Shown in pieces: positions 40,275 to 50,106 of a stretch of 64,000 nt of DNA. The stretch is from Acinetobacter kyonggiensis (GTDB lineage: Bacteria; Pseudomonadota; Gammaproteobacteria; Pseudomonadales; Moraxellaceae), in contig NZ_FNPK01000009.1 of NCBI RefSeq assembly GCF_900107285.1, positions 1-64,000 on the forward strand, read 5' to 3'. The position numbers and the translations under genes are program-made. Each line of letters starts with the position of its first letter. Position 1 is the stretch's first letter. Under the pieces are notes generated by a model that searched no databases, was not told where the DNA came from, and worked only from the letters and a program-made list of their open reading frames with translations.

Positions 40275-42497
40275 TTATCTCACTTCTTTATTAAAGCTAA
40301 GTGCAACTAATGCACCTTTTGAAAATTCTTCGGGGATATCAAAATCATAAAATGATGGGAATGTTAACTGACCATTATTTGAGAGCATAGCTTGTTGTGT
40401 AATATGCAATCCCAACCCCATCCCCTTGTGATCCGGTTTATATGAGACGAATGGTTCCATTAATATATTTGGATCCCAATCTTTCAACCCACTCCCATTA
40501 TCTGCAATAATAATGTGGTACTGATGATTTGTTTCTTGAATATCTATAAATATTTTTTTTTCAAAATCTATACCTTCAATTTCACTTTTATAATCCAACC
40601 AATAAATCGAATTATCTAATAGGTTTTGAATAGAAGTTACAATTAATGGGCGAGAATATTTTAATCTCACATCACTCTTTGATTTGTATTCATCAATTGT
40701 AGTCACTCCATGAGCACGTTTGCGAAACTCGATATTGAATAATGCTTGATCCAAAGCTGATTTTATATTTTGTTCCTGTTGTTTTGGCCGCTTTACTATT
40801 TCTGAATATCCATCTAACATTTTCGACAAATGCATAACTAAAGTTGATATTCTTTCTTTTTCATCAGGCTCTTTTATTAAGATTCGTTGCACTTCATAGA
40901 CAATTTTTTCAACTTCATGCATAACAACTGACAGGCTAAGCCCACTACCAGCCGCAAGTAAAAGCGTATCTTTAACTTTTTCAAAATCCTCTTCAAATTT
41001 TCTAAAATAACTAATAATATTATTTTTTGTTTTTTCTTCTTTCACATGACTTTCAACATATTCACATGCCTCAAGCACTAGACCATTAATTGTTTTCTGT
41101 TCTGTATCCTCAGCTAATGCTTTTCTTAAAGCAATCTTATCCTCATGTCGAAGATTTGTTACAAGGCTTAAAGCATGTAAAATTGCTTTTTTCATTGCAA
41201 TATATGCATCATTCTCTACAAAACCTTCCCTATTTGTTTTTTCTTGTAGATCATGACTTTTATTGCGATCTAGATGAACTGCTGCAACAATCAAATTATT
41301 ACTAATTGCTTTACTAGGATCTTGAAAACGACTTTTATCTAAACCTAACCAGTCATTTTCTTGTTCTCCATAGTCATAAACGCGTAAATCATCTCTAAAT
41401 ACTTTTACGCCAGTATGATTTTTTAAATATTCTCTAAAGTTCTTTCTATCTAAAACTCCGGATAATTTCATTACGATTGAGTCTAAATCGAAAATATACC
41501 CTTGGAATAAAACATCCCCTATTTTGAAATCAGCTAAATTTAATACTTTTTGTTTATTAACTTGATCATCAAAAAGATTTCTATGCTTATTAATATATTC
41601 ACTATTATCTAAAGTAATCTTTCTTGGTTCAACTTTACCTAACATGCTTGGAAATGGCATAAACTCATATAAAAAACTTACTATTTCACTGCCACGAATA
41701 TGAACTTTAAATTTAAATAAAGCTCTTTCTTTAATAGATTCCCAACTTTCAATACCTTCTAACCAACTTTTGTTTTGATTTAATACTAAATCAACTTTAA
41801 AGTTCTGATTACTTTTTTTAAAAGGAGATTGTAGTGAGCTAACTGTGCGTGCTAACTCCCTAATCATCAAGCGATCCCAACGAGTTTTTAAAGTTTTTAT
41901 AAAAATAAACGTACCATGTAATTGAATTTCATTACTGGGAAATTCTTCATCTAAATTTAGAACTTTTCTTAAGTTTTCTTTTGTGAAGAATAAAGGTTCT
42001 TCTTTTTCTTCTACTTTTATTGGAAAATCTTTTAAATATTTAACATCTTCAATATCACTCCAATCTATCTCAACGTGGACTTCTTTAGCCCCTTCTTTTT
42101 TAGTAATTAAAGTAATTTTATCACCTAATTTATGAACACCAAATCGCCCTATCCCTTTCTCACCTATAGGAAGACGTTGATAAATAGGAGAAATTTTTGG
42201 TTTTTTATCCTCATCTAACTTAGAGTCACTTCCTGGTTCAAGCCAAGCATTTTTGACCACACTAATATCCATTCCGTTACCATTATCTAGAATAGTAATG
42301 CTTCCCTTTTCCTTATCCATAAAATCATCTAATTCAATTCTACAAAAAGTCGCATCTGCGTCATAAGAATTTTTAACTAATTCTACAACCGCGATATGCT
42401 CATTCTTAATTAGCTGATCACCTAACTGGGCTAGCAATCTAGCTCGTGGCTTAAATTCAAATTTTTCTTCTTGCTTATCTGAAGCTTTGTTTGTCAT
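40275..42497 (-). CDS. Large protein with two GHKL ATPase domains
   Basis: 740 residues. The N-terminal GHKL ATPase (Hsp90/MutL-like) has the N-box ELVKNSYDAD (39-48), DNGNGMD (71-77) and GEKGIGRFG (112-120). A middle region of about 350 residues has no known motif. A histidine-kinase-like half follows: a possible H-box SVVMHEVEKIV with H527, then a second ATPase with NLLDNSIYW (625-633), DNGSG (666-670) and KGMGLGLH (691-698). It overlaps the methyltransferase stop by 4 bp and precedes the receiver protein. Predicted role: ATP-driven or phospho-relay sensor in a defence operon. Confidence 0.75.
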   Translation of the reverse strand: MTNKASDKQEEKFEFKPRARLLAQLGDQLIKNEHIAVVELVKNSYDADATFCRIELDDFMDKEKGSITILDNGNGMDISVVKNAWLEPGSDSKLDEDKKPKISPIYQRLPIGEKGIGRFGVHKLGDKITLITKKEGAKEVHVEIDWSDIEDVKYLKDFPIKVEEKEEPLFFTKENLRKVLNLDEEFPSNEIQLHGTFIFIKTLKTRWDRLMIRELARTVSSLQSPFKKSNQNFKVDLVLNQNKSWLEGIESWESIKERALFKFKVHIRGSEIVSFLYEFMPFPSMLGKVEPRKITLDNSEYINKHRNLFDDQVNKQKVLNLADFKIGDVLFQGYIFDLDSIVMKLSGVLDRKNFREYLKNHTGVKVFRDDLRVYDYGEQENDWLGLDKSRFQDPSKAISNNLIVAAVHLDRNKSHDLQEKTNREGFVENDAYIAMKKAILHALSLVTNLRHEDKIALRKALAEDTEQKTINGLVLEACEYVESHVKEEKTKNNIISYFRKFEEDFEKVKDTLLLAAGSGLSLSVVMHEVEKIVYEVQRILIKEPDEKERISTLVMHLSKMLDGYSEIVKRPKQQEQNIKSALDQALFNIEFRKRAHGVTTIDEYKSKSDVRLKYSRPLIVTSIQNLLDNSIYWLDYKSEIEGIDFEKKIFIDIQETNHQYHIIIADNGSGLKDWDPNILMEPFVSYKPDHKGMGLGLHITQQAMLSNNGQLTFPSFYDFDIPEEFSKGALVALSFNKEVR

Positions 42498-43747
42498 TTA
42501 AAATTTCTCTTCAATTGTTTCGCTATCTGATATGCTAAAAAAACCGGTACTGCATTACCTATCTGTTTATATGCACTCGTACGACTAGGCTTTCCAGATT
42601 GACTTTCAAAAAAATAATCATCAGGAAATGTTTGTAACCTAGCAGCTTCTCTAGGTGTCAAAGATCGATTTTGATTTATATCAGGATGAATATAATGATG
42701 TCCATCTTTCGCCATATGCGCAACAACAGTGTGCGCTGAAGTTAAATCACCTGATACAACTTTAAACCGATCAGTAAATGATTTACTAACTTTATGACTT
42801 TTCAACCTATCTGGCAAGTCATTATAATTTAAACGCTTTTTATTATTATTCCATACATCTACTACTATACGATAAATTTCTAAATCTTGTTGTGTATTTG
42901 GCCTTGCCTGATGCCAAGTCACAGGTAAATCCGTTTTAATATTTGCTTTCTCTAACCAAGGGTGAACTTCATTTGCAACAGAACATGGCAAAGAAGTTCC
43001 TTCCCCAGCTTTAATTTTTGGGAGGCCAGAAAGTAAATCCCAGACTGTGGCATCTGCATTCCACAATGGTAAATTTGGATAGAAGTCCTTATTTCTAATT
43101 CCTTTTTTACCTATTAAAATAATTCGCTTTCTATTTTGAAGTATTCCATGATCTTTTGCAGTTAAAACCTTATACTCAACGGCATAACCTATCGAGTTAA
43201 AGAGAGCTTTAACTTTGTCAAAATATAAATCACCATTTGGATCTTTAGCTGAAAATAAACCAAGGACATTTTCAAAAACAAAATATTTTGGCTTATACCT
43301 TTCTAAGAATTTTGCGTAGTAAACATATAAGTGATTGCGTGGATCATTTTTCATATTACCACGAGCTCGACCAATAATTGAGTATGCTTGGCATGGTGGC
43401 CCACCAACTACAAGATCTAACTTATTACCATTGAGATATTGATCGACTTTATCAAAAATCAAATCTAACCGTTCATGACCAATGTATTCGTTAATTACGC
43501 TATCTAACACATTCTTAGGTACAGATCTCCAAAACTCTTCTCGATTAATTTTTCCTTGTAAATATTCAACGTAAGTTTGAAGCTGATTGTTTTTCTTTAA
43601 CCAATGAAAAGCTTGGCGTGTTTTTAAAGTAGCACATGCAGCAGCATCAGCCTCCACATGAGCAATTGGATCAAAACCTGCCTGTATAAACCCCTCAGAA
43701 AGCCCACCTGCCCCTGCAAACAAATCTAAGAATTTATAATTGGCCAT
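42494..43747 (-). CDS. C5-cytosine DNA methyltransferase
   Basis: 417 residues with the full set of C5 methyltransferase motifs: I DLFAGAGGLSEGF (residues 8-20), IV GGPPCQAYSIIGRARG with the catalytic Cys near 119, VI FVFENVLGLF, VIII NRKRIILIG, IX LTPREAARLQTFPDDY, and X AYKQIGNAVPV. It methylates cytosine at an unknown site, presumably to mark self DNA against the partner nuclease. First gene of a three-gene operon; divergent from the nuclease gene with 213 bp between starts. Confidence 0.95.
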   Translation of the reverse strand: MANYKFLDLFAGAGGLSEGFIQAGFDPIAHVEADAAACATLKTRQAFHWLKKNNQLQTYVEYLQGKINREEFWRSVPKNVLDSVINEYIGHERLDLIFDKVDQYLNGNKLDLVVGGPPCQAYSIIGRARGNMKNDPRNHLYVYYAKFLERYKPKYFVFENVLGLFSAKDPNGDLYFDKVKALFNSIGYAVEYKVLTAKDHGILQNRKRIILIGKKGIRNKDFYPNLPLWNADATVWDLLSGLPKIKAGEGTSLPCSVANEVHPWLEKANIKTDLPVTWHQARPNTQQDLEIYRIVVDVWNNNKKRLNYNDLPDRLKSHKVSKSFTDRFKVVSGDLTSAHTVVAHMAKDGHHYIHPDINQNRSLTPREAARLQTFPDDYFFESQSGKPSRTSAYKQIGNAVPVFLAYQIAKQLKRNFK

Positions 43748-43960
43748 ACCACAAAACCACTAATTTCAACAGATCGTAGAGAGTGCCAGGATAATTTTTA
43801 ATTATCAAGCAAATTCAATATGATTAAATGCTAGAATTGAAAAAACATCAAAGCTTTAACCCTAAACCATCTACATTTTATTAAACCAATTCCTAAAAAA
43901 ATTGACCTTAATAATTCTTAAGTAGCTAAAAAAATATATAAATTGTCTTGAATTTGATTT

Positions 43961-45871
43961 ATGAAAACTTATATTCCATTCGATGCTGTATCTTTACCTT
44001 TTTCACAACTCTCAAGTGAACAATTTGAGCAATATTGCGAATGGTTACTCTACAAAGATAAAGAGTTGACAAATGTTCATCGAATAAAAGGCAATGGGCA
44101 CTACCAAGGTGGACTTGATATATGCGCAAATATTGCTAAATCCTTTCACAAACTTGCTGCATATGAATGCAAATGCTGGAAAAAATTATCCATTCAAGAA
44201 TTAGATAACACTATAAAAAAGTTCAAGCAAAACGACTTAATTCCAAACATAAAAAAATATGTCATTATTCTTGCACAAGAAGATGTGCCAAGAAATATTA
44301 GAAAAAAATGGGATCAAATACATTATGAACTACATGGCTTAGGAATTGAGGCTGAATTATGGACTGGTGTCACGTTAACTATAAAATCACAACCTTATCC
44401 AGATATTGTCAGCAAGTTCTTTCCAATGGCCCCAGAAAGCCAGTTTTATAATGAATGGATGCTTAGAACACACTTTATCTCAACATTACATAAAGCATTA
44501 ATTGATCCAGTCAAAAATAATAGAGATGCAGCCAATGAATTTCTACATTTTTCTTCATTAAATTATTCTGACTTTGACGAAATATATTCTGAAGATGGTA
44601 ATTGGCAAATTAAAAAGAAATGGATAGAAATTTCGGCTCTATTACCGACTCAGAGCCATGTCGGCTCAGCAAATATCACAATTAAAACTCATGATTCTCA
44701 TGGGGTAAATGTTATTTTAGAAAATAAATGGATGTTAGAAAATTTTTTAGGTAACTCAGGAGAACCTATCAGCTCTCGCTATAGACCATTTTATATTGGG
44801 AATGATCTAGCCCATTCTGAGATTATAGATTTACAAAATTGTCGCTTTAATCTACCTAGAGAAACTATACAGCAACTTACTGAAGTTGCAGACAATCTTA
44901 CTAAAGCATATCTAGCAGCAATACAAAAAGTTGAAAACGAATGGTCTTCTCATAACTTTCCCTTTATTTCATGGCATGGTCAAACATATATCGCCTTATT
45001 TACTTTGCCCAAGGAAATTTGGGACTTAATGATTAAATTTACTAATATTCATGATGTAGATAAGGGAAATACTGAATGGCATATATTTTCAGCATCTAGA
45101 AATTTCATACAGCTTTACACTGGAGAAAGAGGTAAACCTATAGAAGATGTTTATCATGGTATGTTTTGGGCAGAAAATATTGAAGACATCAATGATGAAG
45201 ATGAACTTACTTTCTTGTGGCAGCCTCCTCTTAGCAAAATCCCTGTATCTGAAGAAAAATGGTGGCCATGTCAACTATCATTTGAATGGTTAATAAACGA
45301 GTTTATTCCTAAGGTAATCGCATGGAATAGAAAGAAAAGTTTGTTTTCTTACTTTAGCCCCACAAAAAAAATTCAAAATATTCAAGATTTAGAAAGCTAT
45401 GGTTATATTAGAGATATTCGTAATTTTTCATTATTAAAGGATCACCATTATCGGACTTTAGGCATCCTAAAGACTATAAATGTTCTACAAGACTTTTATA
45501 TTTCCCAAAAGAGTAATCGTGCCTATTTTACCGTCAATGAAGTAGAACAATTGTACCTCTGCCTAATCCATTTGGTCGAAAATGCAAAGGGATATTTTTC
45601 ATATATTTCATCCAAACTTGATTTTTATAATGAACAATTTTCAAATTCCAAAGAACTTATAATCGCACTTCATAAGAGAGTAAAAAATGAAAATTTTTTA
45701 ATGAGCAACCATGAAATTGAACATATCTTCAGAGCAATGTGCGAATGTATTTATTTGGATGAATCATGGATAGATATTAAGTTGAAAGAAGACATTTTTT
45801 TAGCTCTTAAACCTTTCCTAAAATTTTATGATCATCAGCTGCTTATAGATCGATACTCTACGTATATGTAA
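43961..45871 (+). CDS. PD-(D/E)XK-like nuclease with large unknown C-terminal region
   Basis: 636 residues. The N terminus resembles Mrr-type restriction endonucleases: FEQYCEWLLY (helix 1), RIKGNGHYQGGLDICA with D53, and AAYECKCWKK with E69 and K71, giving the D...ExK catalytic set. The region after about residue 150 is a long domain of unknown type with many aromatic residues and no repeat. Divergent from the methyltransferase operon, so it is a plausible effector nuclease of that system. It ends 4 bp from the convergent HNH gene. Confidence 0.65.
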   Translation: MKTYIPFDAVSLPFSQLSSEQFEQYCEWLLYKDKELTNVHRIKGNGHYQGGLDICANIAKSFHKLAAYECKCWKKLSIQELDNTIKKFKQNDLIPNIKKYVIILAQEDVPRNIRKKWDQIHYELHGLGIEAELWTGVTLTIKSQPYPDIVSKFFPMAPESQFYNEWMLRTHFISTLHKALIDPVKNNRDAANEFLHFSSLNYSDFDEIYSEDGNWQIKKKWIEISALLPTQSHVGSANITIKTHDSHGVNVILENKWMLENFLGNSGEPISSRYRPFYIGNDLAHSEIIDLQNCRFNLPRETIQQLTEVADNLTKAYLAAIQKVENEWSSHNFPFISWHGQTYIALFTLPKEIWDLMIKFTNIHDVDKGNTEWHIFSASRNFIQLYTGERGKPIEDVYHGMFWAENIEDINDEDELTFLWQPPLSKIPVSEEKWWPCQLSFEWLINEFIPKVIAWNRKKSLFSYFSPTKKIQNIQDLESYGYIRDIRNFSLLKDHHYRTLGILKTINVLQDFYISQKSNRAYFTVNEVEQLYLCLIHLVENAKGYFSYISSKLDFYNEQFSNSKELIIALHKRVKNENFLMSNHEIEHIFRAMCECIYLDESWIDIKLKEDIFLALKPFLKFYDHQLLIDRYSTYM

Positions 45872-45875
45872 ATGC

Positions 45876-46889
45876 TTACAGCTTATTTGACCATAACAGA
45901 TACCCATTCTCTTTTGCCTGAGAATACGCCCAATCAGCCACCTTATGAGACCGTTCTTTATCTGTCAGAAAACCCAGTACAGATATCCGATCCACAATGA
46001 TCAAATCCTGAGTTTCATTACGCTCCTCCCACTTATGCAAAAACTCATCTGATGCAAGTAAATTACTTTTCTTAGAATTACAGCTTGAATCTGCTAATAC
46101 AAAATTATGCCCTGTATCCGATGGATACATTGACCATGGTATAAAATGGTCAACAGCATAATTGCCTTTTTTCATTGGCCTATTGCAATAAAAGCATTTG
46201 CATTCCTGCAGCTCTACCAAAACATGCGCTACTGCATTGAGCTGGTTCCGGTTGGGCTCAAACATAAATTGTTCAAGGTTTGGCAATTTATTCAGAATCG
46301 GCACATTGCTGCTATTCTTACGGATGTAGTCTATCCAACGCTTCTGACATAGCTCCTCAATAATTTCACTGAACTGTCTTAAACAATACATAACCTGCGG
46401 CAAAAGGATCAACTGCTTGCTACACTTCTCAAGCTGATATAAGAATTCAAAGTTTTGACTACTGATATTTTGCAGATAGCGCACTGGCATTTCTTTTACT
46501 GTTCTTGCTACATCCTTCAGCAAACTGAACCATACCAAGGAATCACGGCGCAGCAAACCGAGTGATGCATAAGTCTGTCTAAGCAAAGTGATTCTATTCA
46601 CAATTGCCGCTTGTTTGCCATTATTCTGATTAAGTATCAGCTTACTTTCCTCCTGAAACGTATAAGGCACCGCTTGCTTCCAATACAGCTCAATAAATTT
46701 CTCAGCAATATCCTTATATTCTAGGGCTAGGCCATCACCTGAATCTTGTCCTTTTTCAATGGCTAATCTGCTTAGGCTAATGAGTAAAGCAAACTTATAG
46801 GTACTACTAAAACTGCCTGATTGCAAAATCAGCTGAATATTTTTCAAAAATTTCAATTGCTCTTGAGCGGTTGGAACTAAATTAAGCAT
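45876..46889 (-). CDS. HNH endonuclease
   Basis: 337 residues. The first 220 are helical and unrecognised; a zinc-type HNH follows at about 229-280: CFYC (C231, C234... pair), AVDHFIPWSMY with the catalytic His near 248, GHNFVLADSSCNSKKSN with the Asn and second zinc pair residue. Restriction enzymes and homing-like nucleases share this fold. Its start overlaps the upstream methyltransferase by 8 bp, so the two are made together. Confidence 0.85.
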   Translation of the reverse strand: MLNLVPTAQEQLKFLKNIQLILQSGSFSSTYKFALLISLSRLAIEKGQDSGDGLALEYKDIAEKFIELYWKQAVPYTFQEESKLILNQNNGKQAAIVNRITLLRQTYASLGLLRRDSLVWFSLLKDVARTVKEMPVRYLQNISSQNFEFLYQLEKCSKQLILLPQVMYCLRQFSEIIEELCQKRWIDYIRKNSSNVPILNKLPNLEQFMFEPNRNQLNAVAHVLVELQECKCFYCNRPMKKGNYAVDHFIPWSMYPSDTGHNFVLADSSCNSKKSNLLASDEFLHKWEERNETQDLIIVDRISVLGFLTDKERSHKVADWAYSQAKENGYLLWSNKL

Positions 46890-47466
46890 GTTTTTTCCAA
46901 AGTAGATTTAACCACTCTTCTTCTCGATCTGGCCTTTGATCTACCGTGATCCATTGTTTTAATGGTTGAAAGCCCTCCAGCTGATTCAGCAAATCCTGCG
47001 CTTGCTGTTCATTTAAGTCAGTAAATGCACGACCATCTTTTTCTCGATCACTTTCACCGTACTTAAATGACATATACAAGATGCCATTTACTTTAAGTGC
47101 ATTTAATATTCTCAGCATCACATCTGCTAAATTTTCACGGTCACAATGCAGCAATGAAGCACACGCCCAAATACCGTGGTATTTATCCTGCTCATCCAAC
47201 TCGTAGAAGCTTTGCTGCCTTACATTAATTCCTGTGAGACCTTTTGCTTTTGCAACGAGCTCCTCTGAAAAGTCAATCGCTTCGACTTGATAGCCTAATT
47301 TTTTAAAAGCCAGACTGTCACGGCCTGTGCCACACCCTAAATCCAAGATAATGGCGCAGTCAGACAAATGATTGATAAACGGCTGATACAACTCCCCCAT
47401 CGCAACATGAAAAGTTGACGCCACAAATTGATCCGCATTCTGATTGTAATAATCTATTGTTTTCAT
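46882..47466 (-). CDS. Class I SAM methyltransferase, TehB-like
   Basis: 194 residues from the ATG at 47466. Motif I ILDLGCGTGRDSLAFKKLGY is near residue 38, followed by VEAIDFSEELVAKA and the post-motif YHGIWACASLLHC. It lacks the NPPY/DPPY motif of adenine-N6 or the PC motif of cytosine methyltransferases, so it probably methylates a small molecule rather than DNA. Coupled by overlap to the HNH gene, a pairing whose purpose is unknown. Confidence 0.8.
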   Translation of the reverse strand: MKTIDYYNQNADQFVASTFHVAMGELYQPFINHLSDCAIILDLGCGTGRDSLAFKKLGYQVEAIDFSEELVAKAKGLTGINVRQQSFYELDEQDKYHGIWACASLLHCDRENLADVMLRILNALKVNGILYMSFKYGESDREKDGRAFTDLNEQQAQDLLNQLEGFQPLKQWITVDQRPDREEEWLNLLWKKHA

Positions 47467-47538
47467 GAATACTTTATAAACGGATGATGTATGCAGTCTA
47501 CTAAAAAACAATAAAATAAGGGAGCTTACGCTCCCAAC

Positions 47539-47769
47539 TTATGTTCGACTTTGTATCTTACTTTCAATCCATTGATGAACTTCCAAAGCCACCCATCCAA
47601 TACGTGATTCACTCAGTCGTACTGGTTTTGGAAAAGTTGGATCATAGTACCTTGAGTTCACATTTATCATTTCATAGATCTTTGCCCGACTAATGCTCGT
47701 AAATTGAATGACATCTTTAATATTAATAATTTGATTCATCTGAAAAGTTTGACCTGTGAACGCATTCAT
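47539..47769 (-). CDS. AlpA-family DNA-binding regulator
   Basis: 76 residues. The MerR-like helix-turn-helix of AlpA proteins is clear: IKDVIQFTSISRAKIYEMIN, then DPTFPKPVRLSESRIGWVA and HQWIESKI. In P4-like elements AlpA activates the integrase or early genes. AGGAG precedes the ATG at 47769. It lies upstream of the HNH/methyltransferase pair. Confidence 0.9.
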   Translation of the reverse strand: MNAFTGQTFQMNQIINIKDVIQFTSISRAKIYEMINVNSRYYDPTFPKPVRLSESRIGWVALEVHQWIESKIQSRT

Positions 47770-47857
47770 GATGTTTACTCCTAATCATTGATGCGAGCGG
47801 CAATTCGCTCAAATAATAGAGCTCTCCGTAAAATTTAACTTTTCTGAACCATCCCTC

Positions 47858-48748
47858 TTAGTTCACAGCCCTTACACTCTGCTGCAACCCTTGCTGAATA
47901 TCCTGAATAAACCCATCAGCTTGCGTTACTGCTTCAACTAATTCTGAACCTGTATAAAATTCGTCAATCAAATCTAAGCCCTCCTCCCCATTCACCTCGA
48001 ACCGTGCATTGGAAAATCCCTGCCTTGCCACATGATCTAAAGCCTCTTGATAAAAACCTACCTGTTTACTCTGCTCATCAATTTGCTTGGCTTGAACAAT
48101 GGCATCATTCAAACTGACACCCTCGCGTAAAGTGAGATCGACGTAATACACAGGGGTGCGATAACTTTGTGTGGTTGATTTGCCTCGAAGTGTCAGTTGC
48201 AATGGCAAACAAGAAAGCAAACCATTGGATGCAGCATGGTAGTAAGACAAACGTGCTGCCAAAGTGCGGATGCTATTAAAGCCTGTGGTTCTAAAAATGA
48301 AGGTGCCGAGTTCATCCGACTCATCTAAATTGACATGCAAACGCCCATAGGGTTTACAGTTTCCTCCTTGGGCCAATGGGCATAAATCAGGTGATGGGCA
48401 TGGATGTTGTTCCACACCTTGATTGGTCATGCGCTGACAGGTTTCACCATTACCTACGCACACTGGCCGACCAGTCTGCCGGTCAAATAAACTGTACTCC
48501 GCGCGTAGATTGAGTTCAGGATCATTAAAAATCATCCGTACTGGAATGGTTCTGAGTTTTTGATTGGGTGCTTTGGCACGAAGCTGTTCATCTAAGGGAT
48601 GTTTCACCCAGCCGTCCTTATTCTGGATCTGGCTAGTCAGAGTAAATTGATCATCTTTTTCAGGCAGACGTTTACCGTTCTTTTCAACAACCTTCCCGAT
48701 ACTGATACGGCCTAAAATAGGCGGTGTGATGGCTAAACCTTTAATCAT
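47858..48748 (-). CDS. Gp3-like recombination directionality factor
   Basis: 296 residues. Contains FNDPELNLRAEYSLFDRQTG and several Cys (CVGNGETCQR, HPCPSPDLCPL, GNCKPYG) that could bind a metal, as in the Gp3-like family (often annotated as hydrolase or metal-binding protein) of mobile elements. Some relatives switch integrases toward excision. This is only a family-level prediction here. AAGGATCACC precedes the ATG. Confidence 0.65.
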   Translation of the reverse strand: MIKGLAITPPILGRISIGKVVEKNGKRLPEKDDQFTLTSQIQNKDGWVKHPLDEQLRAKAPNQKLRTIPVRMIFNDPELNLRAEYSLFDRQTGRPVCVGNGETCQRMTNQGVEQHPCPSPDLCPLAQGGNCKPYGRLHVNLDESDELGTFIFRTTGFNSIRTLAARLSYYHAASNGLLSCLPLQLTLRGKSTTQSYRTPVYYVDLTLREGVSLNDAIVQAKQIDEQSKQVGFYQEALDHVARQGFSNARFEVNGEEGLDLIDEFYTGSELVEAVTQADGFIQDIQQGLQQSVRAVN

Positions 48749-48887
48749 GAGGTGATCCTTTTCTTTCAGTGTGTTGACTTAAATTTCATTTAAAAAATAA
48801 ATGCATAAAAAAATCCCATGTCGTTTGGTATGGGATCGTTATGGCGTTAAAAATGTTTGTTGGTGGATGGCTTAGGCTAAGTTCATT

Positions 48888-49931
48888 TCAGTCATCATCT
48901 GCATAGATGTTAAAACGCCGTGTACCCTGTTTACTTTGTGGGAATTGCGTCAGCATTTCAGGATGCAGCTTCAGTAAGGCTTTGCTGTCGAGGCTGATCG
49001 AGTCTTTGGCCTTTTTCCATGTCACTGAGCCTGTTTTAAAGGTAGCGCGTTCAGCCTCCTGCATTTGGGCTTGTAACTGATGCTTAAGTTGATCAAATTG
49101 CTGTTGGTGTTTTTCGACTTGATTGCGGGCTTGAATCAATTGCTCAAATTGTTGATTGGCGTGTTCATCTTCGGATAGATCTGTAGTACTAAGGGGCACA
49201 TGTTCGGGATACAATTGTTGTAAGGCTTTGGCTGCCGATGCACTTGCATCTGCATCAGGTGGTGTGTCCTTTTCTACACAATCCCAGAAGTGACGCTCGG
49301 CATTGACAATATGCTGAATCACCGATTCTGAACGTGTCACTTTGAAGATCCGCGTTTCATGTCCACAGAGTAAGACACAGATATGGGCCGCTTTCTTGCC
49401 TGTCACTGCGAGTTGGTGTTGTACCTGACACAGTACGTATAAAGGCACACCATCACGCCAGAGTTTTGCGCCATATTCCCCTGCGGTTTTACATTCTAAG
49501 ATTTGTACATCCGCATCACCCACCACGGAATAATCCAAGTTCGCCAACATAAAATGTTTGTCTGGATCACGGTGTTGTAACACGGCATTCACCCGTCGAA
49601 CTTTGTAGTTAGTGTGCATGCTGTAGTACTGTGCAACCAAGGGTTCCAATTGCTTGCCCCAATACAAAGGCGCAAGGCCTTCACTTTCATCTTCGATGCT
49701 TTGTTTAACTCGTCCCGTTTTTATCATCCACAGTTCTAGCATCGACATATAGGGATTGAGTCCGCACGCGGCAGCACAGTCACTACTGCCAATGCCTTGT
49801 CTACGGATTTCTAGCCATTCAGCTTGACTGAGTTTTCGGGTATCGACAAAACGTTTGGCGGTAAACAGTTTTGGTAAATTTGAATTGAATGGAGGTGTCA
49901 CTTGATGAGATGCGGCAATCGCTGTGTTCAT
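48888..49931 (-). CDS. YqaJ-family viral recombinase/exonuclease
   Basis: 347 residues. The YqaJ nuclease core shows RRQGIGSSDCAAACGLNPY near residue 44, then LANLDYSVVGDADVQILECKTAG near 137 with the Asp and ExK catalytic residues, and QVQHQLAVTGKKAAHICVLL. Such lambda-exonuclease-like enzymes resect dsDNA ends for single-strand annealing. The C-terminal part is a coiled coil (LIQARNQVEKHQQQFDQL). A ribosome site AGGAAAG precedes the ATG. Confidence 0.92.
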   Translation of the reverse strand: MNTAIAASHQVTPPFNSNLPKLFTAKRFVDTRKLSQAEWLEIRRQGIGSSDCAAACGLNPYMSMLELWMIKTGRVKQSIEDESEGLAPLYWGKQLEPLVAQYYSMHTNYKVRRVNAVLQHRDPDKHFMLANLDYSVVGDADVQILECKTAGEYGAKLWRDGVPLYVLCQVQHQLAVTGKKAAHICVLLCGHETRIFKVTRSESVIQHIVNAERHFWDCVEKDTPPDADASASAAKALQQLYPEHVPLSTTDLSEDEHANQQFEQLIQARNQVEKHQQQFDQLKHQLQAQMQEAERATFKTGSVTWKKAKDSISLDSKALLKLHPEMLTQFPQSKQGTRRFNIYADDD

Positions 49932-50106
49932 GGTTCTTTCCTGTAATTGTTAAATTTTGGGCATAAAAAAGCCATGCCCGAAAGGACATGGCTAAATAGG
50001 TAGATTTAATCTCTGTATAAATAAACGATAAAAATCAGGTTCAAAAAGGACAAATAGCTTGTACGTGAGCTTGAGCGGTAACTTGTACGGAATATACCGT
50101 ACAAGC

